Assembly (NCBI GenBank): GCA_020060215.1
Contig: JAGVAP010000085.1
Location: forward strand, 1-57,205
Reading direction: 5' to 3'
From: Deltaproteobacteria bacterium
GTDB lineage: Bacteria; Desulfobacterota; DSM-4660; Desulfatiglandales; HGW-15
Length of the DNA stretch: 57,205 nucleotides
The translations under genes and the position numbers were made by a program. Below are positions 18,872 through 28,656 of this stretch, in pieces; position 1 is the stretch's first letter, and the number at the start of each line of letters is the position of its first letter. Under the pieces are notes generated by a model, which made no database searches, was not told the DNA's origin, and saw only the letters and a program-made list of their open reading frames with translations.

Positions 18872-19454
18872 CTCCCGGTGACTCCTCCTGTCTCGCTTCC
18901 GATGGGGTCTGAGGGGCCTGCTCGAATTCGTCGCTTCCGAGGGCCTTGATCTCCTTCACCTTGGGGAGCGAATCGAGGTCCTTCAGGTCGAAGACCTCGA
19001 GGAATTTCTTGGTCGTCCCGTAGATCAGAGGCCTCCCGGGGAGGTTCTTCCTCCCCACGATCCTGACCAGCTCCTTTTCGAGGAGCAGTTTGAGGATGCC
19101 CCCCGAGTCCACACCCCTCAAACGCTCGACCTCCTGCCGGAGGATGGGCTGTTTGTAGGCGACGATGGCCAGCGTCTCCAGGGCCGCCCTGGAGAGCCTG
19201 CTCGGCGAGCTCTGGTACATGGCCAAAATGTAAGGGCCGTATTCGGAATGGCTCCTGAACTGGAAGGCATCGGCAACCTCCTTCAGCCCGAAGCTGCGGC
19301 CGAAGGCCTCATACTCGTATCTCAACACCCTCAAGGCGCCCGCGATCTCCTGCAGTTTCACGTCCGGGAGCACCGAGTGGATGTCCTTGGCCGTCAGGGG
19401 TTTGTCCGAGGCAAAGAGCAGCGCCTCCACGATGAGCTTCAACGACTTAGCCAT
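18675..19454 (-). CDS. scpB: Segregation and condensation protein B
   Basis: Subunit of the SMC-ScpA-ScpB condensin that compacts and segregates chromosomes. 259 aa. Two winged-helix domains occupy residues 1 to about 185 (SLKLIVEALLFASDKPLTAK..., ALETLAIVAYKQPILRQEVE, RLRGVDSGG, ...GRPLIYGTTKKFLEVFDLKD). The remaining about 70 residues form an acidic, proline-rich disordered tail containing repeated PEQDG-like units. The start at 19454 (MAKSLKL) overlaps the scpA stop by 8 nt (ATGGCTAA), the usual scpAB coupling; ATG 19469 is possible but less likely. The 3' end overlaps rluB by 197 nt. Confidence 0.93.
   Translation of the reverse strand: MAKSLKLIVEALLFASDKPLTAKDIHSVLPDVKLQEIAGALRVLRYEYEAFGRSFGLKEVADAFQFRSHSEYGPYILAMYQSSPSRLSRAALETLAIVAYKQPILRQEVERLRGVDSGGILKLLLEKELVRIVGRKNLPGRPLIYGTTKKFLEVFDLKDLDSLPKVKEIKALGSDEFEQAPQTPSEARQEESPGDGQKARQEAGRDPENDEAPEQDGSAPENVVPEQDGPAREDDSAANRAAQTAAPAGALPRPEPEAE
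18768..18839. repeat. Two 36-bp tandem repeats in the scpB/rluB overlap
   Basis: Units at 18768-18803 and 18804-18839, both beginning CCCGTCCTGCTCCGGG and containing GTTCTCCGG. The 36-bp period is a multiple of three, so duplication extends both overlapping frames: an acidic PEQDG-type repeat in ScpB and a basic SRTG-type repeat in RluB. Confidence 0.7.
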
Positions 19455-20193
19455 CCGACTGTTCCTCACTCATGTTAAGATCGATCCGGATCTCCGCCAG
19501 GGAGTCGGGCTGAAAGACCCTGACCAGCCCCATCTGCACAAGCTCCAGGAGGGCCAGGAACGTCGCGACCAGTTCGGAAATCGTACGGTCTTCCCTGAAG
19601 AGGTCCGCGAAGGCCCGGGCCCCCTGTCCTCTCAGGGACTCCAGAATGAAGTTCATCCTGTCCTTGACCGACCATTGCACCGCCTGGAAATGGATCTGTG
19701 TGCCCGGGGCTCTAAGTTCCAGGACCCGCTTGAACGCGTCCATGAGCTGGAAGAGGTTGACCCGGAGGAGCGGTTCCTCTCCTTCGAACTGGGCGGAGGC
19801 GTCGGGCAAGGTCCGTGCGAAGACGTCGCGGCCCAGCAGCGGTCTCTCGGAAAGCTCGTTGGCAAGATCCTTGAGCCTGAGATACTCCAGGAGCGGCCGG
19901 GTGATCTCATCCCTCGGATCTTCCTCCTCGTCCTCTGCGGTCGGGGGCAGGAGCATCCTCGACTTGATATGCACGAGGGTGGATGCCATGACGAGGAAAT
20001 CGCCGGCGACCGAGATATTCAGCGCCTTCATCATGTCGAGGTACTGAAGATACTGGTCCGTGATCACCGCGATGGGGATATCGAAGATATCCACCTCGTT
20101 CTTCCGGATCAGGTGGAGAAGCAGGTCCAGGGGACCTTCGAAGATCTCCAGCTTCACCTCGTAATCGGCGCTATTCCGGGCAGGTTGATCCAT
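19447..20193 (-). CDS. scpA: Segregation and condensation protein A
   Basis: Kleisin subunit that bridges SMC heads and binds ScpB. 248 aa. The N-terminal SMC-neck-binding part reads VKLEIFEGPLDLLLHLIRKN..., followed by EVDIFDIPIAVITDQYLQYL and FLVMASTLVHIKSRMLLP. An acidic linker (AEDEEEDPRDE) follows, and the C-terminal winged helix ends ...GLVRVFQPDSLAEIRIDLN. The start at 20193 (MDQPARN) is preferred to an earlier in-frame ATG/GTG because homologues begin about 10 residues before YEVKLEIFEGP. It overlaps scpB by 8 nt. Confidence 0.94.
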   Translation of the reverse strand: MDQPARNSADYEVKLEIFEGPLDLLLHLIRKNEVDIFDIPIAVITDQYLQYLDMMKALNISVAGDFLVMASTLVHIKSRMLLPPTAEDEEEDPRDEITRPLLEYLRLKDLANELSERPLLGRDVFARTLPDASAQFEGEEPLLRVNLFQLMDAFKRVLELRAPGTQIHFQAVQWSVKDRMNFILESLRGQGARAFADLFREDRTISELVATFLALLELVQMGLVRVFQPDSLAEIRIDLNMSEEQSDG

Positions 20194-20220
20194 ATTCACC
20201 AGACCTGATGCAGGCCTTGC

Positions 20221-20307
20221 GGCCGCAACCAAATCCCGCCACTAAGACACGGAGACACCAAGAAAGATGAATGATTTATTTCTGTCTCAGTTGCCTTTGT
20301 GGCAGGG
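20221..20307. repeat. Dispersed intergenic repeat, AAGACAC family, copy 1
   Basis: GGCCGCAACCAAATCCCGCC followed by ACTAAGACACGGAGACACCAAG, then a degenerate inverted arm (TCTGTCTCAGTTGCCTTTGTGGCAGGGC). Related copies are at 26664-26748 (opposite orientation) and 52944-53029. It fills the gap between scpA and the DHH/CBS/PAP gene. Confidence 0.65.
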
Positions 20308-20341
20308 CTTTTTCCGCCGGGGGGGGTCAGCTCTGAACGGG

Positions 20342-23029
20342 CTAGGAGAGCCTGTCCGCGAACCGCTCCCGCACAACCCTCATCTCGTCTTCTTTCGTGG
20401 TGACGGCCCCTTCCAGCCGGGCCTTCAGGAGAACGTCGAAGACCTCCTTGTAAAGAGGGCCGGGCTGCAGCCCCATGGACTGGAGGTCCCTGCCCCTGAG
20501 AAGGGACCTGGTCCCTTTCAGCCGGGTGAAGAAGGTGGAGATCCCCCTTTTCACCTTCTTGCTCCTCGACTTGGCCATGGAATAGAGCAATGTCTCATTA
20601 TCATACTGGGACAGCAATGTGTAGAGGGAATGGTAGTCCTCCTCCGGCAGGGAATCGATCTGCTCCAGGACCCGGGCGAGGCCCAGGCGCGGCCATACCA
20701 GCGCCTGCTTTTCGGAATGGCCGAGCTGGAGTCTCGAGGAGAGCTCCTCCAGGGACTTGGGGTCGAGGCCGGATGTGAGACCGTGCCAGTAGACCTTCCA
20801 CGCCTGAAAGGACTCATCCAGGTAGAGGAGGTTGAACCAGGAGAGGACCCCCTTGATCTCCTCCATAAGGGCACGCATCTCCGGTGTAAGCCTGATCCCG
20901 GGGGAGAGGATCTTCAGGAGGTCGAACTCGTTCATCCGGTCAATGGCCTTGAAGGGCTCCTGTTCGGACAGGAGGAGCCTCAGCTCCAGAAAGAGGCGCC
21001 TGCCCGACAACCCTTTGAAGCAGTTGATCCTGACCGCGTTCTTCATGAGGGAGAGGGTCAGTTTGCCGATCTTGAATCCGAATCGCTGCTCGAACCGGAT
21101 CGCCCTCAGGACCCGGGTGGGGTCTTCTACGAAACTGAGGTTGTGGAGGACCCGTATGACCTTCTCCTTGATGTCCTTGACCGCCCCGAAGTAGTCCACG
21201 AGCGTTCCGAAGTCCTTCTCGTTCAACCGTATGGCCATGGTGTTGATGGTGAAGTCGCGCCGGTAGAGGTCCATCTTGAGGGAGCTCTCCTCCACGCTCG
21301 GAGGGGCCGCCGGGGATTCATAGTACTCGATCCGGGCCGTCGCCACGTCGATCTTGAACCCGTCGGGGAAGATCAGGACTGCGGTACCGAACTTCTGATG
21401 GCTCCGCACCCGTACCCCGTGGAGTCGACCGAATTCCTGCGCAAACCGGATGCCGTCGCCCTCCACCACGACGTCCACGTCGAGGTTTTCCCGCATGAGC
21501 AGGAGATCCCTGACAAAGCCCCCCACCAGGTAGGCGTTGTAGCCGAACCTGTCGGCCACTTCGCCGATATCCGCCAGGATCCTGTTTACCCGCCCAGGCA
21601 TCCTCTCCTCGAGAATGGGGGCCATGTTCCTCTGTTTGCGGAAGTGGGCGGCATGCTTGGACTCGTAGAGGAAATCGGGGATGACCGGCTCGCCCACCAG
21701 GATGCTCAGGAGATCGGTGCGGGTGATCACGCCTACCACCTTTTGGTCCGCCACGACCGGGAGAATGCGGAGTTTGTGCTGGATGATCAGATCCTGAACC
21801 TCCTTCAAGGGGGTATCGGGGCCGACCGTGGAGAACTCGATGTTCGTGTATTCCCTTACAGGGATATGGCCAAGGCCGAAATAGACCGCTTTTTCCACCA
21901 CCTGCCTCGTGATATAGCCGGTGAGCCGATCCTGTTCATCGATGGAGAGCAGCACGTTGATGTTGTACTTGGTCATGATGCCCGCGGCTTCCTTGATGGT
22001 CTGGGAAGGCCGGATGCGGATGACCGGGGAGGACATCATGTCCTTCGCGCGCCTCTGCGGGATGATGCGGTTCCTCAGGAGCCCCTGCAGTTCCGTCTCG
22101 ACCTGGATCAGGGTCCGGTCCCTGACGGTCGCGGAGGCCGCATAGGGGTGGCCTCCGCCTCCAAAGGCCAGCGCGATCTCGGCGACATTGACATCTTCCC
22201 GCCGGCTGCGTGCCACCAGGTAGATCCGGTCCTCCATCTGGGCCAGGGCGAAGATGACCTCGAGGTTCTCCATCTCCATGAACTTGTGGACCAGGACGGC
22301 GAAATCGCCGATGTACTCCTCCCGCGTGGCATGGGCGATCACGACCTCGACCCCGTTGATCATGTGGGTCACGGCCGATTTGGTCAGATCGTTCAGGAGC
22401 CATACCTGCTCGGAGGTCAATTCACGGGTGAGCATGTCGCTGACGAGATTGAGGTTCGCCCCATTTTCGATCAGCCATGCCGCGGCCTCGTGATCCTCCG
22501 GTGTTGTGGAGGAGAAGGTGAAGGATCCCGTATCCTCATGGATACCCAGGCTCATGATGGTGGCTTCGTCCGGGGAGAGGGGGATGGATCTCTCCCTGAT
22601 GATCCCGGTGAGGATGGCCGTGGTGGAACCTGCGGGCCGGACGACCTCCACATCGCCCCGGACATCTTCATCGGAGTCGTGGTGATGGTCGAAGATATGG
22701 ATCTCCACGCCATTGCGGTCCACGACCTCGGAGAACTTGCCGATACGGCTTCTCTGCCGCGTATCGACGAGGATCAGCCTCTTGACGGCATGCAGGTCGA
22801 TGTGCTTGATCCGGGTGAAGTCGAAGAGGTACGAGGCGGAGAAGAGGAAGAAGTTCCTGAGGTTCTTCTCCTGGGAGCCGGGGAACACCAGGGCGGCGCC
22901 GGGGTAGAGCTTCTTGGCCGCGATCATGGATGCGAGGGCGTCGAAGTCGGCGTTCACATGGGTGGTGATCACCTCCTCATGGGACTGTTCCGGCCTGTGC
23001 TCCTTTTGCCTGTCCAGCTCCTTTTCCAA
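20342..23029 (-). CDS. DHH phosphoesterase / CBS pair / tRNA nucleotidyltransferase (A-adding) fusion
   Basis: Large three-module protein of 895 aa. Residues about 20-305 are a DHH-DHHA1 phosphoesterase (THVNADFDALASM, FDHHHDSDED, AFGGGGHPYAASATV). About 310-435 are two CBS domains (SPVIRIRPSQTIKEAAGIM, ...VGVITRTDLL). About 480-895 are a class II nucleotidyltransferase with head motif YLVGGFVRDLLLMRENLDVD (GG and DxD metal ligands) and RRDFTINTMAI, plus RNA-binding neck and body helices. This architecture is known in Aquifex and Deltaproteobacteria, where such proteins add the terminal A of tRNA CCA while another enzyme adds CC. The DHH/CBS part may sense or cleave nucleotides; its role is unproven. 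Confidence 0.92.
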   Translation of the reverse strand: MEKELDRQKEHRPEQSHEEVITTHVNADFDALASMIAAKKLYPGAALVFPGSQEKNLRNFFLFSASYLFDFTRIKHIDLHAVKRLILVDTRQRSRIGKFSEVVDRNGVEIHIFDHHHDSDEDVRGDVEVVRPAGSTTAILTGIIRERSIPLSPDEATIMSLGIHEDTGSFTFSSTTPEDHEAAAWLIENGANLNLVSDMLTRELTSEQVWLLNDLTKSAVTHMINGVEVVIAHATREEYIGDFAVLVHKFMEMENLEVIFALAQMEDRIYLVARSRREDVNVAEIALAFGGGGHPYAASATVRDRTLIQVETELQGLLRNRIIPQRRAKDMMSSPVIRIRPSQTIKEAAGIMTKYNINVLLSIDEQDRLTGYITRQVVEKAVYFGLGHIPVREYTNIEFSTVGPDTPLKEVQDLIIQHKLRILPVVADQKVVGVITRTDLLSILVGEPVIPDFLYESKHAAHFRKQRNMAPILEERMPGRVNRILADIGEVADRFGYNAYLVGGFVRDLLLMRENLDVDVVVEGDGIRFAQEFGRLHGVRVRSHQKFGTAVLIFPDGFKIDVATARIEYYESPAAPPSVEESSLKMDLYRRDFTINTMAIRLNEKDFGTLVDYFGAVKDIKEKVIRVLHNLSFVEDPTRVLRAIRFEQRFGFKIGKLTLSLMKNAVRINCFKGLSGRRLFLELRLLLSEQEPFKAIDRMNEFDLLKILSPGIRLTPEMRALMEEIKGVLSWFNLLYLDESFQAWKVYWHGLTSGLDPKSLEELSSRLQLGHSEKQALVWPRLGLARVLEQIDSLPEEDYHSLYTLLSQYDNETLLYSMAKSRSKKVKRGISTFFTRLKGTRSLLRGRDLQSMGLQPGPLYKEVFDVLLKARLEGAVTTKEDEMRVVRERFADRLS

Positions 23030-23097
23030 TGTTTCCTACCTCTTGGGGTATTCGATCATACCAACCGGGTGCATGGTATGTCACCCATATTTTCATG

Positions 23098-23131
23098 AAA
23101 AAAGCCGGGGCATGGGGCACGCGCCGGCTTT
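23098..23131 (-). terminator. Rho-independent terminator after dksA
   Basis: On the minus strand AAAGCCGG ... CCGGCTTT with a 15-nt loop, ending in six T residues. It starts about 33 nt after the dksA stop and closes the rpoZ-dnaJ-dksA unit. Confidence 0.8.
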
Positions 23132-23163
23132 CGTTCGCATGGATGGCGGATGTAGACGGGAGG

Positions 23164-23526
23164 CTACAAGCCTTTCACCTTCTCTTCCATTTCCTGCCTT
23201 TTCTTGCACTCGATGCAGAAGGTCGTCACGGGTCTTGCAGCCAGTCTCGCTTCGGAGATCTCCTCTCCGCAAACCTCGCATATACCGTAGTCTCCGGTCT
23301 CGATCCTTTCGAGGGCCTCTTTGATCTTGACGATGAGTTTTCTTTCCCGGTCTCGTATCCGGAGGGTGAAGTTTCTGTCCGATTCCAGGGTGGCCCTGTC
23401 CGTAGGATCGGGAAGGTTCTCCTCCCGCGATGTCATGCCGTTCACGGTCTCCTTGGCTTCATTCAGAAGCTCATCGAGCTTCTCACGAAGCAGCTCTTTG
23501 AAGTACTGGAGTTTGGTTTCGTCCAT
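23164..23526 (-). CDS. dksA: RNA polymerase-binding protein DksA/TraR family
   Basis: Secondary-channel transcription factor that works with ppGpp. The 120-aa protein has an N-terminal coiled coil (1-70, including ENLPDPTDRATLESDRN, where the acidic tip residues sit) and a C-terminal four-cysteine zinc finger CEVCGEE...CIECKKRQE (about 90-112). The length is shorter than E. coli DksA (151 aa) but usual for deltaproteobacterial paralogues. It lies 13 nt downstream of dnaJ on the same strand. Confidence 0.92.
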   Translation of the reverse strand: MDETKLQYFKELLREKLDELLNEAKETVNGMTSREENLPDPTDRATLESDRNFTLRIRDRERKLIVKIKEALERIETGDYGICEVCGEEISEARLAARPVTTFCIECKKRQEMEEKVKGL

Positions 23527-23539
23527 ACCTGCTCACCTC

Positions 23540-24960
<1,421 letters not shown>

Positions 24961-25146
24961 GTGTATCCCCTCTCGTTTTTTCGCCCGGCGCAGGCGATGA
25001 ACGACCGTCTCGCGGTCGAGTGATTCCCAAGGGAACGGGACAAAACTCTTAAGTGGCCATAACAAAAATAGTAACGTTAACGAAATTCGCCTTGAATGTA
25101 AAGAGGTTTGTATATGGTTGGACTTCCTGTAGATGATTTCATGATC

Positions 25147-26457
25147 TCAGGCGGGCACATAGACCGCATACCCCCTCGGCGCAGCGAATATCTGCGCCCA
25201 TCCGGATCCGTCCGAGTACTGCTCCATGGGTTGGTTCAGATCGTGCCCCCACCAGGCTGCGCACCTGAGTCTGGTATTCGGCCATCTTGTCCGGACCCAG
25301 GCGCCGCGCCAGGAAGAGGGGTCGGTGTTGATCGCGACGGCCAGCCCGCTCTGGTTCTGCCACCCGTGGCGTTGGGCAACATAGAAGCGCTGGTCGCAGT
25401 GCAGGCAGGATGAAACCCCTCCCGCATGGTCCCGGTGCACCTTGCAGAGCTGATCGATCCCATGGGGGGTGCCGGGGAGCGCCAGTCCATAGTTATAGTA
25501 GTCCTTCCAGAAGATGCAGGGCACGCCCTCGTGGGTCAGGATGAATGCGTATGCAAGCAGCTTGTCCGTGACGATGGGCTCTTTTCGATCGGTGTCGTGA
25601 TTTTCGCAGAAGGTCACGGAGTGCATGGGGTAATGCAAGTTAAGCCCCTTTCCCCAGAGGCTCCTCATGTCGTACCATGGGTTATTGCACATCTCTCGAA
25701 CGGCGTAGAAGAGCGGGAAATCGAACGCGGAGACCGACCACCCGACGTAGTCGAGGTAGCCCTTTACCGCCTCGATGCTTCCGTCCCAGAACTCGGCAAC
25801 GCCGAAACACTTCTGCCAATCCTGAATGCTCTGCACGATCCAGGAGTCGAAATACTTCACGGCGTCGTACCGGAACCCGTCGTACCCGATCCCCCCCTGC
25901 CGATCCTTCAACCACCGGATGTATTCGATGACTCCGAGGTAAGTGTAAGGATTGTCGTGGCAGAGGTCCGGAAGGTCATAGCCCTCCAGATCCCCGTAGA
26001 AGGATCCGGCGTCGCGCGAGGAGTACTCGCACGGGTGAAAGTGGGTCCAGTCGCGGGCGAACCTTCCCGACTTGGGAATGTACTTCGTCATCAGATCGTG
26101 TCCGGTGAGCGGGTTCAGCTCGCTTCCGTCGCCGATATCGCAGTGATTGAGCACTGCATCCGCAATGACCGACATGCCATGGTCATGGGCGGTCCGGACC
26201 AGGGCCCGCAGGTCATCCTTCGATCCGAACCAGGTCTTCACTCCCCCTTTCTGGTCGAACTCGCCCTGATCGTAATAATCGTAGGGAGCGTACCCCATAC
26301 TGTCGACGTGGCTCGATTTCGCAGAAGGCGGCAGCCACAAGCCCGTGATCCCGATCGCCTCAAGCTCAGGGATCTTGGCCTGTACGAACGTCCACCACGC
26401 TCCCTCTTTCCCCTCTGCCCGAGGGCAGTCCCAGTAAAAAGCCTGCAGCAGTCTCAT
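25147..26457 (-). CDS. Alpha-amylase, GH13, cytoplasmic
   Basis: Endo-acting glucan hydrolase on alpha-1,4 bonds. 436 aa with no signal peptide, so likely intracellular and acting on glycogen or maltodextrin. GH13 regions in order: DAVLNH (region I), GFRYDAVKYF (region II, nucleophile Asp), VAEFWDG (region III, acid/base Glu) and FCENHDTDR (region IV, Asp). Then a C-terminal beta-domain (ALPGTPHGIDQLCKVHRDHA..., ending YAVYVPA). The length and motif order match bacterial liquefying/cytoplasmic amylases. GGGAGG precedes the ATG at 26457. It has no sugar-metabolism neighbours in the window. Confidence 0.9.
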   Translation of the reverse strand: MRLLQAFYWDCPRAEGKEGAWWTFVQAKIPELEAIGITGLWLPPSAKSSHVDSMGYAPYDYYDQGEFDQKGGVKTWFGSKDDLRALVRTAHDHGMSVIADAVLNHCDIGDGSELNPLTGHDLMTKYIPKSGRFARDWTHFHPCEYSSRDAGSFYGDLEGYDLPDLCHDNPYTYLGVIEYIRWLKDRQGGIGYDGFRYDAVKYFDSWIVQSIQDWQKCFGVAEFWDGSIEAVKGYLDYVGWSVSAFDFPLFYAVREMCNNPWYDMRSLWGKGLNLHYPMHSVTFCENHDTDRKEPIVTDKLLAYAFILTHEGVPCIFWKDYYNYGLALPGTPHGIDQLCKVHRDHAGGVSSCLHCDQRFYVAQRHGWQNQSGLAVAINTDPSSWRGAWVRTRWPNTRLRCAAWWGHDLNQPMEQYSDGSGWAQIFAAPRGYAVYVPA

Positions 26458-26663
26458 GGCGGCCTCCCTTGCACGAATCGGGTTCCCATTCGCCAGAGAA
26501 GGATGTACGTCATTCGTCGACTCCCGCTCTCGCTTTGAGGATCAGTGGTCCGGTAAGTCTGGACCGGGTTTCACCGGGGATGTCCAACGCCGCTTGTCCA
26601 CGTCATAGACTTAGCATTTGTAGATCTCTTTGGCGAGGGTTCTCCTGGCCGGTGCAGGAGATC
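26458..26663. other. Intergenic region upstream of the amylase
   Basis: About 200 nt containing a short inverted repeat (GGTCC ... GGACC near 26548-26566) and no convincing gene. It should hold the amylase promoter; no clear -35/-10 pair was identified. Confidence 0.35.
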
Positions 26664-26748
26664 GGCCACGAAGACACCAAGACACAAAGAAGAGCACGAC
26701 CCCTTTCTGGATGTGTTCGGGTCTTCGCGGCGGGATGGGTTTGCGGCC
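26664..26748 (-). repeat. Dispersed intergenic repeat, AAGACAC family, copy 2
   Basis: Inverted relative to copy 1: the reverse complement begins GGCCGCAAACCCATCCCGCC and continues GCGAAGACCC. The far arm reads GGCCACGAAGACACCAAGAC followed by ACAAAGAAG. It directly abuts the stop of the receiver gene at 26752. Confidence 0.6.
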
Positions 26749-26751
26749 TTG

Positions 26752-27210
26752 TCAACTGCCGATGAGAGAACGATCTTTCAGGCTCGTCGGCGATTGGCTT
26801 AAGAGCGCGACAGCGGGAACGGCCACCCCGAGCCTCTGCAGTTTCTTCATCACGATTCCCCTGTCAAACGGTTTGACCACATAGTCGTCGCAGCCGGCCT
26901 GAAGGGCCGTGATGATGGTGTCCTTATCGGACTTGGACGTGACCATGATGATCCTGGCCCTCTTCTCTTTGGGGATCCTCCATTCCTTCTCCATCTCCCG
27001 GATTTCAAAAAGTACCTGAAGGCCGTCCATCTCGGGCATGGAGATATCGAGAGTGACCACGTCAAACGGGTCCTTGGAATCGAGTCCGTTCAGGAAGGCG
27101 GACAGGGCGTAGATCCCTTTTTCAGCCCCTGTGCATTGGCCGACGCTCCCCAGTATCTTCTCCATCTTCCTTCGATTGATCTGCTCATCGTCGACGACCA
27201 GGCTTTTCAT
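26752..27210 (-). CDS. Response regulator receiver protein (single domain)
   Basis: CheY-like receiver of about 152 aa. MKSLVVDDEQINRRKMEKIL carries the acidic pocket (DDE), VVTLDISMPEMDGLQ the phospho-acceptor Asp, IIMVTSKSDKD the conserved Thr/Ser, and DDYVVKPFD the conserved Lys. No output domain follows; the last about 30 residues are a variable tail. The start at 27210 is right after GAGGGTGAC and 1 nt beyond the upstream stop, indicating coupling to the receiver-HPt gene. Probably accepts phosphate in a relay. Confidence 0.9.
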   Translation of the reverse strand: MKSLVVDDEQINRRKMEKILGSVGQCTGAEKGIYALSAFLNGLDSKDPFDVVTLDISMPEMDGLQVLFEIREMEKEWRIPKEKRARIIMVTSKSDKDTIITALQAGCDDYVVKPFDRGIVMKKLQRLGVAVPAVALLSQSPTSLKDRSLIGS

Positions 27211-27211
27211 G

Positions 27212-28069
27212 TCACCCTCGAACAAGAGTTCGGTCCTCTATTTCCCTGAAATGGCTTTCCAGGCGGTTGCACTCCTCTTGCACTCTTCTGAACGCTTTCT
27301 TCACCGCGCGGTCTGGGGCCCCGCCTGCGGCCAGGTCCTCCAGCTCACCCGCAGCTCCTGCCAGAGGATAGGCTGTCATGTTGGAGGCACATCCCCTGAT
27401 CGAGTGTGCCTCCTTCCTTACAGCCTCGAAGTCGCCCTCTGGAATGGCTCCACCGATGACCCGTATCTGGCCGGCGAGTTTCAGAAGAAAATCGTCCATC
27501 AACTCTTTAACGCACCCTCGGTCCCCCTCGAACTCCTCTATGGCCTTTTCATAATCCATCGGGGCCGCCTCCTTTCCTTCCCGAAGATCATCTCGGACCA
27601 AGGCAAGGCGGCCGCTGTCCTGAACGTCAGTGCAGGCAAGACGTTCCCCGTGCGGTGCCAGCCATTTGGTCACCGCATCCAGCAGTTCTTCACGGCCGAA
27701 AGGCTTCCATAAGCAGTCGTCCATACCGGCCTGGATGCACTCCTCCCTGCAGTCGTTCAGAGGAAAGGCCGTCAGGCCGATGATCGGTACCCTGTGATCG
27801 GACTCCCCCGGACTGCTTCTCTCAAGGGACCGGATGGTGAGAGCGGCATGGTGCCCACTCATCACGGGCATCTCCACATCCATGATGATCAGGTCATACC
27901 GCCGGTTCCGGAAGGAAGTTACGGCCAAAGACCCGTTCTCCACGACGTCCACCTGGTAACCCGCTCTCTCCAGAAAAGTGAGCGTGATCTGCTGATTGGT
28001 GGGATGGTCCTCGGCCAACAGGATCCTGGGTCTCTCTCGGGCTTGTCCTTCAATCGTGGATGGAGGCAT
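27212..28069 (-). CDS. Receiver-HPt phosphorelay protein
   Basis: Phosphorelay intermediate of about 285 aa. The N-terminal receiver is about 15-135 (RILLAEDHPTNQQITLTFLE, DLIIMDVEMPVMSG, PIIGLTAFP, CLWKPFGREEL). The C-terminal HPt domain is about 180-285, with the phospho-histidine in RKEAHSIRGCASNM. No kinase module is present. This is the C-terminal half of a typical hybrid kinase, so it may receive phosphate from a separate kinase and pass it to the receiver encoded directly downstream. The start is ambiguous: ATG 28069 has AGAGAG 7 nt upstream, ATG 28087 has none. Confidence 0.88.
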   Translation of the reverse strand: MPPSTIEGQARERPRILLAEDHPTNQQITLTFLERAGYQVDVVENGSLAVTSFRNRRYDLIIMDVEMPVMSGHHAALTIRSLERSSPGESDHRVPIIGLTAFPLNDCREECIQAGMDDCLWKPFGREELLDAVTKWLAPHGERLACTDVQDSGRLALVRDDLREGKEAAPMDYEKAIEEFEGDRGCVKELMDDFLLKLAGQIRVIGGAIPEGDFEAVRKEAHSIRGCASNMTAYPLAGAAGELEDLAAGGAPDRAVKKAFRRVQEECNRLESHFREIEDRTLVRG

Positions 28070-28656
28070 GGTCCGGCTCTCTAACATGATGGTTTTGATA
28101 TGAAAGCTTAAAGGAGATATCGGTCGCAGGCGCGGGAAGCTTGAATCAAAGTTACAGGACTGTTACTTGACACCCTGTGACATGTGACACCGCCGCCCCA
28201 TGCAGAAGGGCGGCGCCAAATGGGGAGAACCGAGGCAATTCAAAGCCATACGGAACGATGTCCCTTTGGCCCGATCTTTGCTGAAGAGGGTCCTGCAATT
28301 GCTCGGACAGAGCGCACTCCGGCCGGCCAAACATATCGTGTCTGATCTGAAGCGGCTTGAGGGTAGGGTGAGAATCCAGGAGGAGAGAGATGTTATCCAG
28401 AGTAGCGATGAAATCGATCTTTGTTCCGATTCTACTGATCATGGCTACAAGCGAGACGATTTCGAGAATCGTCTTCATGAGAAACAAGAACCGCAGAACC
28501 CATGGCAACGCTCCAGGAGATTGCCGGGTCATATACCGGACGGTGACGGCGAATTGATGGCCGCGCTGTAAGGGTTTTCTTCATTTCGACCAGACGGCAG
28601 CCAGATCATCCGGGATACTTCGGATCGTAAGGGTAGACTTTCGGGAGGATACTGCA
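28070..28656. other. Intergenic region between receiver-HPt and SQR
   Basis: About 570 nt. It holds a strong hairpin CGCCGCCC / GGGCGGCG (28191-28215) and a perfect 7-bp inverted repeat GACGATT / AATCGTC (28455-28473). Overlapping short reading frames exist on both strands (28152-28532 minus, 28200-28571 plus), but neither has a family match that I recognise or a good ribosome-binding site. Divergent promoters for the relay genes and sqr should lie here. Confidence 0.4.

Noticed and set aside
20267..23098. A 943-codon open frame on the plus strand
   Set aside because: Antisense shadow of the DHH/CBS/nucleotidyltransferase gene on the minus strand; no domain or ribosome-binding site, and composition follows the real gene's codons.
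28152..28571. Two overlapping opposite-strand frames of about 125 codons
   Set aside because: No ribosome-binding site, no recognised domain, and the two exclude each other; listed as intergenic.
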